A DNA stretch of 64,000 bases, taken from assembly GCF_030150155.1 (NCBI RefSeq), contig NZ_JASLGR010000061.1, positions 1 through 64,000 on the forward strand, given 5' to 3'. Below the pieces are notes generated by a model, which searched no databases, was not told the origin of the DNA, and saw only the letters and a list, made by a program, of their open reading frames with translations. Numbering within the stretch: the first letter of the stretch is position 1; each line of letters opens with the position of its first letter. A program made the translations under genes and the position numbers. The DNA comes from Nocardioides sp. GTDB lineage: Bacteria > Actinomycetota > Actinomycetes > Propionibacteriales > Nocardioidaceae. Of the stretch, positions 18,568 to 25,619 are shown one piece after another.

Positions 18568-19413
18568 GTGACCGGCAAGCGCATCGCGTACCAGGGAGAG
18601 CCTGGCGCCAACTCGCACATCGTGTGCGCCCAGCACTACCCCGACTGGGAGGCAGTGCCGTGCGCATCGTTCGAGGACGTCTTCGCCGCGGTCGAGTCCG
18701 GTGACTGCCAGCTGGCGATGATCCCGATCGACAACTCCCTGGCCGGGCGGGTCGCCGACATCCACCAGTTCCTGCCGGCGAGCAGCCTGCACATCATCGC
18801 CGAGCACTTCCTCCGGATCCGGTTCCACCTGATGGCGCTGCCGGGCACCGGCATCGACCAGATCAAGACCGTGCACTCGCACGTGCACGCCCTGGGCCAG
18901 TGCCGCACGATCATCCGCGAGCACGGCTTCACCCCGGTGATCTCCGGCGACACCGCCGGTGCCGCCCGCGAGGTGCGCGAGGCCGGCGACCCGACGATGG
19001 CCGCGCTGGCCCCGCCGATGGCGGCGGAGATCTACGGGCTCGACGTGCTGGCCGAGGACGTCGAGGACGCCGACCACAACACCACCCGCTTCGTCGTGCT
19101 GGCACCCGACCCGGTGGTGCCGCCGCGCGGCAACGGTCCGGTGGTGACCAGCTTCATCTTCAAGGTGCGCAACCTGCCCGCAGCGCTCTACAAGGCGCTG
19201 GGCGGCTTCGCCACCAACGGGATCAACATGACCAAGCTGGAGTCGTACATGGTCAGCGGCGAGTTCGCTGCGACCCAGTTCCTCTGCGAGGTCGACGGAC
19301 ACCCCGAGGACCTGGAGCTCTCCCGGGCACTGGAGGAGCTGACCTTCTTCACCACCGACATCAAGGTGCTGGGCATCTATCCCGCCGACCCCTGGCGGGC
19401 CGAGCACGCCTGA
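18568..19413 (+). CDS. pheA: prephenate dehydratase
   Basis: 281 residues. It converts prephenate to phenylpyruvate, the last committed step before phenylalanine. The N-terminal dehydratase domain (residues ~1-180; YQGEPGANSHIVCAQHYP, IPIDNSLAGRVADIHQFL, HNTTRFVVLAPDP with the TRF motif) is followed by an ACT domain (residues ~190-270; SFIFKVRNLPAALYKALGGFATNGINMTKLESYM) for phenylalanine feedback. It stands alone, with no chorismate mutase fusion. The GTG start is predicted leaderless. Confidence 0.96.
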   Translation: MTGKRIAYQGEPGANSHIVCAQHYPDWEAVPCASFEDVFAAVESGDCQLAMIPIDNSLAGRVADIHQFLPASSLHIIAEHFLRIRFHLMALPGTGIDQIKTVHSHVHALGQCRTIIREHGFTPVISGDTAGAAREVREAGDPTMAALAPPMAAEIYGLDVLAEDVEDADHNTTRFVVLAPDPVVPPRGNGPVVTSFIFKVRNLPAALYKALGGFATNGINMTKLESYMVSGEFAATQFLCEVDGHPEDLELSRALEELTFFTTDIKVLGIYPADPWRAEHA

Positions 19414-19419
19414 GCGGCC

Positions 19420-19460
19420 GGTGCCCGCCCGCGGATCCCCATCGATCCGGGGCAGGCACC
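19420..19460. terminator. imperfect hairpin between convergent pheA and secreted-protein genes
   Basis: GGTGCC-C-GCCC...GGATC pairs with GATCC-GGGGC-A-GGCACC around CCCATC. It probably ends both convergent transcripts. No clear U-run is present. Confidence 0.5.
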
Positions 19461-19469
19461 CCGCACGGC

Positions 19470-20264
19470 TCAGTGGCAGCCGGAGAGCAGCAGGCCGTCG
19501 CTGCCGTCGGCCTTGGCGCCCCCGACCGAGACCAGACCGAAGCTCTCGGCGTAGACCTGGGTGCCGGTCATCGGAGCGAGGTACTGGCGCGCGGCGTCCA
19601 CCACGGTGCTCTGCGCTGCGGAGACCACGTTGGTGGCCCTGACCGAGGCGACCGAGATCCTCACCGACGCGCCGTGGTAGCCCTGCACGGTCCGCACGCC
19701 CTGGCCCTTGGCCTTGAACGTGACCCGCAGGTTCACCGTGGAGCCGCTGGTCAGGTACGGCTTGACCTGGGCGGCCTGGGACTTCGGCAGCGTCGCCTTG
19801 ATCACCACCGTGCTCTTCACCGAGCGCCGGTTCTTCACCCCCCGAAGAGCCGGCAGCAGGATGCCGCCCGACATCCGCAGCGTGACACCGCTGGCGGAGA
19901 GCTTGCGCACCTGCAGCCGCAGGCGATCGCCCTCGGCGAAGGTGTACTCCTCCGTGGCGCGAGCGCTGCCGGCCTTCACCCGGACCACGGTGTGCCGGTT
20001 GTCACGTGCCGTGACGGCGTACGTCGCCTGAGGGGTGGAGTAGCTCGACGCGGGCGCGTAGGAGCAGGTCAGCCCGGAGGCGGGCCAGAGGTAGCCGTAC
20101 CAGGGGTTGTAGGACGAGGACCGGGCGAGCAAGGCTCCGGGAGCGGAGCGGTCGAGGCCGTCGGGGCCGTCGGCGTGCGCGGCCGGAAGGGCCGCGAGAC
20201 ACAGGGCGATCACGGGGACGCTGAAGAAGAGCGCGGCGAACCGCGCTCGCAGAAGGGAGCACAT
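19470..20264 (-). CDS. secreted protein of a local three-member family (member 3, diverged)
   Basis: 264 residues. A signal peptide (MCSLLRARFAALFFSVPVIA ... PAAHADG) is followed by NPWYGYLWPASGLTCSY at the mature start and the C-terminal GCH. It shares with the two proteins at 16.9-18.4 kb the W/Y/W-then-C start, a YLTSGSTV segment and the single late cysteine, but is otherwise diverged. Function unknown. TAGGGT at 20276-20271 ends 6 nt before the ATG at 20264. Confidence 0.72.
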   Translation of the reverse strand: MCSLLRARFAALFFSVPVIALCLAALPAAHADGPDGLDRSAPGALLARSSSYNPWYGYLWPASGLTCSYAPASSYSTPQATYAVTARDNRHTVVRVKAGSARATEEYTFAEGDRLRLQVRKLSASGVTLRMSGGILLPALRGVKNRRSVKSTVVIKATLPKSQAAQVKPYLTSGSTVNLRVTFKAKGQGVRTVQGYHGASVRISVASVRATNVVSAAQSTVVDAARQYLAPMTGTQVYAESFGLVSVGGAKADGSDGLLLSGCH

Positions 20265-20270
20265 GGCAGC

Positions 20271-20276
20271 ACCCTA
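20271..20276 (-). promoter_or_regulatory. -10 element TAGGGT of secreted-protein gene
   Basis: It lies 6 nt before ATG 20264. Confidence 0.55.
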
Positions 20277-20396
20277 GGCAGCGCAAGATTCGGCCGGAGT
20301 TAAATTTCACTTTTCGATCGGGGTCACGCGGGCCATGTCCCCGGCTATTCTCCGTCGTTGTACGTGTCACTGCTGTCACACCAACCGGAGGGCCCT

Positions 20397-20765
20397 GTGT
20401 CCGACTCCTTCTTCTCCCTGTTCACTCCCCAGGAGATCGCCAAGATCAGCGCGGCCGGCACGCGCGTCTCGCTGCCCGAGGGCTGGTCCCCGATCTGGGA
20501 GGACACCCCGGCCGACAAGGCGTACATCATCCTCACCGGCACGGTCTCGGTGCGCCGCGACGGCGACGAGGTCGCGCAGCTCGGCCCCGGCGACATCGTG
20601 GGCGAGGCGGCGATCCTCAACCGGGCGCTGCGCAACGCCTCCATCGTCGCGCTCACCCCGCTCGACCTGATCCACCTCTCCCCCGAGGCGCTGCTGCGAC
20701 TCTCGGTCGAGATGCCGTCCTTCGGGCAGGCACTGGAGAAGATCGCCGCCGAGAGGGTGTCCTGA
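20397..20765 (+). CDS. stand-alone cyclic-nucleotide-binding domain protein
   Basis: 122 residues forming little more than one CNB beta-roll: IILTGTVSVRRDGDEVAQLGPGDIVGEAAILN, then NASIVALTPLDLIHLSPEALLRL. The phosphate-binding cassette lies near GEAAILNRALRNASIVA. It has no DNA-binding domain, so it is not a CRP-type regulator. It probably binds cAMP as a regulator or adaptor. The GTG at 20397 has GGAGGG four bases upstream; an in-frame TTG at 20358 lies 6 nt after TATTCT and would add 13 residues. The stop overlaps the start of the adenylate cyclase gene. Confidence 0.85.
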   Translation: MSDSFFSLFTPQEIAKISAAGTRVSLPEGWSPIWEDTPADKAYIILTGTVSVRRDGDEVAQLGPGDIVGEAAILNRALRNASIVALTPLDLIHLSPEALLRLSVEMPSFGQALEKIAAERVS

Positions 20766-21736
20766 GCACGGAGCCCGAGCTCGACCTGGAGCAGGTCTCC
20801 CAGCTCGTCGAAGAGGTCCTGCTCGGGGAGCCTCCCAGCCTGACGCGTCAGCAGGTCGCCGACGCCGCGGGCGTCAGTCTCGCGCTCGCCGACGAGCTGT
20901 GGCGCCTGCTCGGCTTCCCCCAGCCGGAGCTGGAGGAGAAGGCGTTCAGCAGCGCCGACGTCGAGGCGCTGCGTCACACCAAGGAGCTGATCCGGCAGGG
21001 GATCCTCTCCCCGCAGGAGCAGTCGGCCCTGGTCCGCACCTGGGGCCGCTCCTTCGCCCGCCTGGCGGAGTGGGAGACCGCCCTGCTCGCCGACGTCGCC
21101 CGGGAGCGCCCCGGCGACCTGCTCAGTGAGGCCGCCGAGCTCGCCGTCACCGCGATCCCCCGGGTCGAGGCACTCCAGTCCTACGTCTGGCGCCGCCACC
21201 TCGCCGGTGCCGCCAGTCGGGTGCTGGAGATCTCCAGCGGCGAGAGCACCACGATGGCGGTCTGCTTCGTCGACATCGTCGGTTACACCGCCCGCTCCCG
21301 TGCCTTGAGCGAGGAGGAGCTGGTCGCCTGGGTCGAGGAGTTCGAGGCCACCGCCACCGGCGTGGCGATCGACCACGGCTGTCGGGTGATCAAGACCCTC
21401 GGCGACGCGGTCCTGCTGGTCAGCGACGATCCGGTCGCCGCCGCCGAGTCGGCCCTGCACCTGACCCTCAAGGGCGAGGACGAGGACGACCCGTTCCCCC
21501 GGGTCCGGGCCGGTCTCGCCGTCGGCCCCGTGGTGGCGCGCCTCGGCGACGTCTTCGGCCCGACGGTGAACCTCGCCTCCCGGCTCACCACCGTGGCGCG
21601 CCCGGGTGCTGTCGTGCTGGACGACGAGGCCGCCGAGTCGCTCTCGGGCGGCTACTCGCTGCGCCGGCTGCGGCGTACGTCGGTGAAGGGGTACTCCCGG
21701 CTGCAGCCCTGGCTGCTGCGCGAGGTCTCAGTCTGA
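20762..21736 (+). CDS. class III adenylate cyclase with pH-sensor-type N-terminal domain, CTG start
   Basis: 324 residues. Residues ~1-150 are helical and resemble the regulatory domain of the mycobacterial pH-sensing cyclase Rv1264 (LTRQQVADAAGVSLALADELWRLLGF ... EALQSYVWRRHL). Residues ~155-324 are the cyclase domain: metal Asp in CFVDIVGYT, substrate Lys and second Asp in IKTLGDAVLL, transition-state Asn/Arg in PTVNLASRL. No ATG, GTG or TTG lies in frame before 21221, which would delete the sensor domain. CTG at 20762 overlaps the previous stop (CTGA), and AGAGG lies 5-6 nt upstream, so a coupled CTG start is likely. It makes cAMP next to its likely receptor. Confidence 0.85.
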   Translation: MSTEPELDLEQVSQLVEEVLLGEPPSLTRQQVADAAGVSLALADELWRLLGFPQPELEEKAFSSADVEALRHTKELIRQGILSPQEQSALVRTWGRSFARLAEWETALLADVARERPGDLLSEAAELAVTAIPRVEALQSYVWRRHLAGAASRVLEISSGESTTMAVCFVDIVGYTARSRALSEEELVAWVEEFEATATGVAIDHGCRVIKTLGDAVLLVSDDPVAAAESALHLTLKGEDEDDPFPRVRAGLAVGPVVARLGDVFGPTVNLASRLTTVARPGAVVLDDEAAESLSGGYSLRRLRRTSVKGYSRLQPWLLREVSV

Positions 21737-22537
21737 GAGCAGGCCCCGCTGGTCGAGCCAGGTGAACATCTGGGCCGGCTTGTCGGTGATCACTGCCTTC
21801 ACCCCGGCGGCCAGACACAGGTCGAGGGCCTCCTCGGTGTTGACCGTCCAGACGTGCAGGTCGTGGCCCGCCTTCGTGATCTTGCGCGCCAGCTTCGGAT
21901 GCTTGGTCAGGGTGGCGATCCCGGGACCCACCACCCAGTTCGGGCCGATCGCGCTCTGCAGCAGCGTCCAGTTCCGCTGATGGTCGATCAGCTGGACCAG
22001 CCGCAGCTCCGGGGTCAGCCGCTCCATCCGCTGCAGCGCGGTGAAGCTGAAGCTCATGATCCGCACCGGTGCACCGGCCTTGTCCCAGCCGAACTCGGCC
22101 AGCATCTCGGCCAGGGTGCGCTCGACCAGCCCGCCGTAGCGGGTCGGGTGCTTGGTCTCGATCGCCAGCTCGACCCGGCGCCCGGTGCGTGCGGTGTAGT
22201 CCCGCACCGTCTCCAGCAGCGTCCGCAGCGTCAGCACCCGGTCCAGCGCCTCGTCGCGCATCGGAGCCTCGTCGTCGAGGTCGGTCCACGGGTTCTTCCA
22301 GGACGCGAAGTCGAGCTCGGCCAGATCGGCGAGCTCCATCGCCGACACGGTGCCGTGCCTGCCCGTCGTACGGCGGATCTTGCGGTCGTGCACACAGACC
22401 AGGTGCCCGTCGGCGGTGAGGCGGACGTCGCACTCGAGGCCCTCGGCCCCGGCGTCGAGCGCTGCCAGATACGCCCCCAGCGTGTGTTCGGCGACCGTGG
22501 CGCTGGCGCCGCGATGGGCGACCACCTGGGGTCTCAT
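21728..22537 (-). CDS. glycerophosphodiester phosphodiesterase
   Basis: 269 residues of the GDPD TIM-barrel family, which releases sn-glycerol-3-phosphate from glycerophosphodiesters. The catalytic signature is clear: VAHRGASATVAEHTL, the metal ligands in GLECDVRLTADGHLVCVHD, and a later ELAIETKHPTRYG. No signal peptide is seen, so it is cytoplasmic. The ATG at 22537 opens directly on the HRG motif; the longer frame upstream runs into a hairpin element. Its 3' end overlaps the convergent cyclase gene by 9 nt. Confidence 0.93.
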   Translation of the reverse strand: MRPQVVAHRGASATVAEHTLGAYLAALDAGAEGLECDVRLTADGHLVCVHDRKIRRTTGRHGTVSAMELADLAELDFASWKNPWTDLDDEAPMRDEALDRVLTLRTLLETVRDYTARTGRRVELAIETKHPTRYGGLVERTLAEMLAEFGWDKAGAPVRIMSFSFTALQRMERLTPELRLVQLIDHQRNWTLLQSAIGPNWVVGPGIATLTKHPKLARKITKAGHDLHVWTVNTEEALDLCLAAGVKAVITDKPAQMFTWLDQRGLLSD

Positions 22538-22569
22538 GACTCCATTGTTGCGCCCCGTTCGTGCGCATG

Positions 22570-22724
22570 GTCTCGATCCCCCGATTCTCCGCGTTGCGAG
22601 CGGCATCCCACGGGTGTGATGGCGAGGCGGAGTGCCGAAGGCGGGACGGCCGTCGAGGTGCGACAACGACGCCAGCGCGCCCGTGGGGTGTCGCGCAGCA
22701 GCGGACGAATCGGGGGATCGAGAC
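22570..22724. repeat. long hairpin element with conserved loop, copy 1
   Basis: The arms GTCTCGATCCCCCGATTC (22570-22587) and its exact reverse complement (22707-22724) continue inward as an imperfect stem. They enclose a loop with AGGCGGAG-NN-CCGAAGGCGGG and CGTCGAG...CGACAACG (22622-22668). The same loop blocks recur at 40901-40953 between unrelated arms. The right arm ends 1 nt before the -10 hexamer (22726) of the glycosylase gene. Confidence 0.85.
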
Positions 22725-22725
22725 A

Positions 22726-22731
22726 TAGTCT
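22726..22731 (+). promoter_or_regulatory. -10 element TAGTCT of the Fpg/Nei gene
   Basis: It lies 6 nt before ATG 22738. Its -35 region is the right arm of the hairpin element. Confidence 0.6.
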
Positions 22732-22737
22732 GGCGGC

Positions 22738-23604
22738 ATGCCGGAACTGCCCGAGGTCGAAGCGCTCGCCCTCGATCTTCGACGTCGCCTCGACGGCCAC
22801 GCGATCACTGCGATCCATCTGGCGCAGTTCTCGGCGCTGAAGACCTTCGACCCGCCGCTGAGCGCTCTCACCGGGGCCTTCGTCGACGACGTACGTCGCC
22901 GCGGGAAGTTCCTCGCCTTCTCGGCCGGCGGGCTCTTCCTGGTCACCCACCTGGCCCGCGCCGGCTGGATCCACTGGCGCGACTCGGTCCCGGCGCTGCC
23001 GCCGAAGCCGTCGGCGAAGTCCCCTGTCGCCGCCCGGATGGTGCTCGACGTGGACGGTGAGGCCGAGGCGATGGACCTCACCGAGGCGGGCACCAAGAAG
23101 TCGCTGGCGATCTGGGTGGTGCGCGATCCGCTCGAGATCCCCCAGGTGGCCTCACTCGGCCCCGATCCGATGCGGCAGGAGTTCACCGTCGAGGTGCTGG
23201 CCGGGATCCTCGCCGAGGCCGGAAGGAAGCAGATCAAGGGCGTGCTGCGCCACCAGGGCACGATCGCCGGGATCGGCAACGCGTACAGCGACGAGATCCT
23301 GTGGGAGGCGCGGCTCTCGCCGTACAAGCCGGCCGACCAGATCGACGCCGCCGCGCTCTGGGAGGCCATCCAGACCACCCTGCGCGACGCGGTCGGGCGC
23401 TCGGCCGGCCTGGCGGCGAGCGAGCTCAAGAAGGAGAAGAAGTCACACCTCGCGGTGCACGGCCAGACCGGCCAGCCGTGCCCGCGCTGCGGGGACACCG
23501 TCCGCGAGGTCTCCTTCGCCGACTCGTCGTTGCAGTACTGCCCGACCTGCCAGACCGGCGGGAAGCCGCTGGCGGACCGGCGGATGTCGAAGCTGCTGCG
23601 CTGA
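22738..23604 (+). CDS. Fpg/Nei-family DNA glycosylase/AP lyase
   Basis: 288 residues. It removes oxidised bases and cuts the abasic site. The N-terminus MPELPEVE supplies the catalytic Pro2 and Glu3, and a conserved Lys lies in RRRGKFLAF. The helix-two-turn-helix region contains KGVLRHQGTIAGIGNAYSDEILW. The C-terminal zinc finger is CPRCG ... YCPTCQTGGKPLADRRMSKLLR. These features fit the actinobacterial Fpg2/Nei-like branch better than classical MutM; substrate preference is not readable. The ATG at 22738 is forced because Pro2 must follow the initiator Met. Confidence 0.94.
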   Translation: MPELPEVEALALDLRRRLDGHAITAIHLAQFSALKTFDPPLSALTGAFVDDVRRRGKFLAFSAGGLFLVTHLARAGWIHWRDSVPALPPKPSAKSPVAARMVLDVDGEAEAMDLTEAGTKKSLAIWVVRDPLEIPQVASLGPDPMRQEFTVEVLAGILAEAGRKQIKGVLRHQGTIAGIGNAYSDEILWEARLSPYKPADQIDAAALWEAIQTTLRDAVGRSAGLAASELKKEKKSHLAVHGQTGQPCPRCGDTVREVSFADSSLQYCPTCQTGGKPLADRRMSKLLR

Positions 23605-23618
23605 GCCGCCGGAACGGG

Positions 23619-23637
23619 TACCCCTAGGGGGTATAGT
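23619..23637 (+). promoter_or_regulatory. CsoR/CstR-type operator overlapping a -10 element
   Basis: TACCCCTAGGGGGTA (23619-23633) is the G-rich pseudo-palindrome typical of CsoR/RcnR/CstR-family sites. It overlaps the -10-like TATAGT (23632-23637) driving the DUF4396 gene. A repressor bound here would block RNA polymerase. No CsoR-family gene is in the window. Confidence 0.6.
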
Positions 23638-23701
23638 CGAGGAGTGCGGCTCGGCGAGGTGACCCCGCCCCGTCAGGTCGCCATCCCCGATCGGAGGACC
23701 A

Positions 23702-24361
23702 ATGGACGAGCACACCGAGCACACCAGGCACGAGACGCACGCTGACCACAGCGGGCACGAGATGCACGGGACGCACGGGACGCACGACGACCCCGGCGCC
23801 CTCACCTCGATGGCCGTAGCCGCGACACTGCACTGCCTCACCGGCTGCGCGATCGGAGAGATCGCGGGCCTGATCATCGGTACCGCGGCGGGCATCGGCA
23901 ACGTCGGCACGATCGTGATCTCGACGGCGCTGGCGTTCGTCTTCGGCTTCTCGCTCTCCTCGCTGCCGCTGCTCAAGGCGGGGCTGACGGTGGCGGCGAC
24001 GCTGTCGGTGGTGGTCGCCGCCGACACCTTGTCGATCGCCACGATGGAGGTGGTCGACAACCTCGTGATGGCGGTCATCCCGGGGGCGATGAACGCAGGC
24101 CTGGTGAATCCGACGTTCTGGATCAGCATGGCGATCTCGCTCGCCGTCGCGTTCGTCGCGGCCTTCCCGGTCAACCGGATCCTGCTGGCCCGGGGCCAGG
24201 GCCACGCCCTGACCCACCGCTACCACGGCATGGAGGGCGCCGCGGACGGCTTCCGAGCGCGGATCCCGTCGTTCTCCACCACCGCCCTGGTCGCGGTGCT
24301 GCTCGCGTTCATGCTGGGCGGCCTGGTGGTCTCGATCGCCGACCACCTGAGCACGACCTAG
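23702..24361 (+). CDS. DUF4396 membrane protein with His-rich N-terminus
   Basis: 219 residues. Residues 1-35 are unusually rich in His, Glu and Asp (DEHTEHTRHETHADHSGHEM), suggesting metal binding. The remainder has about five transmembrane helices and the DUF4396 hallmark MAVAATLHCLTGCAIGEIAG with two cysteines. The function of the family is not established. The His-rich arm and the CsoR/CstR-like operator upstream suggest copper or reactive-sulfur handling (inference). The ATG at 23702 has CGGAGG about 5 nt upstream; the leader is about 58 nt. Confidence 0.85.
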   Translation: MDEHTEHTRHETHADHSGHEMHGTHGTHDDPGALTSMAVAATLHCLTGCAIGEIAGLIIGTAAGIGNVGTIVISTALAFVFGFSLSSLPLLKAGLTVAATLSVVVAADTLSIATMEVVDNLVMAVIPGAMNAGLVNPTFWISMAISLAVAFVAAFPVNRILLARGQGHALTHRYHGMEGAADGFRARIPSFSTTALVAVLLAFMLGGLVVSIADHLSTT

Positions 24362-24385
24362 GACGCCGCGAGGCCCCGCGCCGCC

Positions 24386-24434
24386 GATCGGTGTAGTGCC
24401 ACCGTCACCTGGTGACGGTGGCACTACACCGATC
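24386..24434. terminator. perfect 24-bp inverted repeat
   Basis: GATCGGTGTAGTGCC-ACCGTCACC and its exact reverse complement are separated by one T. It forms a very stable hairpin 25 nt after the DUF4396 stop and 37 nt before the rhodanese -10. Terminator is the simplest reading. The perfect symmetry also allows a protein site. Confidence 0.6.
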
Positions 24435-24470
24435 ACGGGGTCACCACGCCAACGGCGTACGCCTAGGAAA

Positions 24471-24476
24471 TAGACT
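24471..24476 (+). promoter_or_regulatory. -10 element TAGACT of the rhodanese gene
   Basis: It lies exactly 6 nt before GTG 24483. Confidence 0.55.
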
Positions 24477-24482
24477 GACCCC

Positions 24483-24815
24483 GTGAGCATCCCCACCATC
24501 ACGATCGACCAGCTGCCCAACCCGCTGCCCGAGGGCCTGGCCGTCCTCGACGTGCGCGAGGAGATGGAGTGGGTCAACGGCCACATCGAGGGTGCGACCC
24601 ACATCCCGCTGTCCACCGTCCCGGTCCGCACCGCCGACCTGCCCGACGGGCAGATCCTGGTGGTCTGCAAGGTCGGCGGGCGCAGCGCGCAGGCGACGAT
24701 GTGGCTGGCGGCCAACGGCTACGAGGTGGTCAACCTCGACGGCGGGATGCTGGACTGGGCCGCTGCCGGGCGGCCGATGGTGAGCGAGAACGGCGGCACC
24801 CCGCAGGTCGTCTGA
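24483..24815 (+). CDS. single-domain rhodanese-like sulfurtransferase
   Basis: 110 residues, one rhodanese domain. The active-site loop is CKVGGRS with Cys62 as the sulfur-carrying residue; the usual start LDVREEMEWVNGHIEGATHIPL is present. It transfers sulfane sulfur or handles persulfides in the cytoplasm. It follows the DUF4396 gene but is separated from it by a strong hairpin and has its own promoter. The GTG start is predicted leaderless. Confidence 0.93.
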   Translation: MSIPTITIDQLPNPLPEGLAVLDVREEMEWVNGHIEGATHIPLSTVPVRTADLPDGQILVVCKVGGRSAQATMWLAANGYEVVNLDGGMLDWAAAGRPMVSENGGTPQVV

Positions 24816-24830
24816 CCCGCAGGACCGACC

Positions 24831-25532
24831 TCAGGGCCAGGCCGGGGCCGGCAGCTCCAGCGCCCGGCCGAGCCGACGCAGGTAGTCACGACGCGGCACC
24901 TCGATCACGCCCAGCGTGGCGAGGTGGTCGGTCTGCCACTGCACGTCCAGCAGCCGTCCCGTGACGCCGTCGGCGGTGAGCAGGTCGACCAGACCGATCA
25001 GGGCGACCTTGGAGGCGTCGCGCTCCCGGTGGAACATCGACTCCCCCGCGAACAGACCCCCGATCGAGACGCCGTAGAGCCCGCCGGCCAGTCGACCGTC
25101 GAGCGTCCAGGCCTCGATCGAGTGCGCCCAGCCGAGCCGGTGCAGGTCGCCGTACGCGCGCTGGATCGAGCGGTCGATCCAGCCGCCGTCGCGACCGGGG
25201 TCCGCGCAGGCGAGCACCACCTCGTCGAAGGCGGTGTCGACCCGGATCTCGAAGTGCTTGGCGGACTTGCGCAGCGAGCGCGGCACCCGCAGCCCGCCCT
25301 CGCCGGTGCCCTCCAGCCCGGCCGGAGCCAGCGGCAGGATGCCGCGGTGCACCGGGGAGAACCAGTGCACCGGGTCGCCGGGCAGCTCGCCCGGCATCGG
25401 GAAGAGCCCGCGCCGGTACGCCGCCACCAGCGTGCCCGGGGCCAGGTCGGCGCCGATCGCGACCAGGTCGTCGAGCCTGTCGTCGTCAGGGCTCACGAAG
25501 TCCCAGGAGGACGGCTCAGGCTCGACAGGCAC
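24831..25532 (-). CDS. aat: leucyl/phenylalanyl-tRNA-protein transferase
   Basis: 233 residues. It adds Leu or Phe to proteins with N-terminal Arg/Lys, marking them for Clp degradation. Family motifs are present: GLVAIGADLAPGTLVAAYRRGLFPM-like start, WFSPVHRGILPL, then AHSIEAW, GGLYGVSIGGLFAGESMFHR and VQWQTDHLATLG near the end. I chose GTG 25532 because TACGTT (25544-25539) ends 6 nt upstream; the upstream open frame overlaps the divergent EcsC gene and is not protein-like. Confidence 0.95.
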   Translation of the reverse strand: MPVEPEPSSWDFVSPDDDRLDDLVAIGADLAPGTLVAAYRRGLFPMPGELPGDPVHWFSPVHRGILPLAPAGLEGTGEGGLRVPRSLRKSAKHFEIRVDTAFDEVVLACADPGRDGGWIDRSIQRAYGDLHRLGWAHSIEAWTLDGRLAGGLYGVSIGGLFAGESMFHRERDASKVALIGLVDLLTADGVTGRLLDVQWQTDHLATLGVIEVPRRDYLRRLGRALELPAPAWP

Positions 25533-25538
25533 CCTCAG

Positions 25539-25544
25539 AACGTA
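25539..25544 (-). promoter_or_regulatory. -10 element TACGTT of aat
   Basis: It lies 6 nt before GTG 25532. Confidence 0.5.
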
Positions 25545-25607
25545 CCCGCCGACCGGCCGGGGCCGCGCGTTGCCTGCGCGTCGCCACCCGGGCCTGGGAC
25601 CCTCGCC

Positions 25608-25613
25608 TAGGGT
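25608..25613 (+). promoter_or_regulatory. -10 element TAGGGT of the EcsC-like gene
   Basis: It lies 6 nt before GTG 25620. Confidence 0.55.
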
Positions 25614-25619
25614 GAAGAG

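Noticed and set aside
20358..20396. TTG 20358 as the start of the cyclic-nucleotide-binding gene
   Set aside because: It sits 6 nt after TATTCT, but GTG 20397 has a well-placed GGAGGG and opens directly on the domain; kept as an alternative only.
22570..22724. Insertion sequence or miniature transposon with ordinary terminal repeats
   Set aside because: No transposase, no target duplication seen, and the terminal arms differ completely between the two copies, unlike a MITE.
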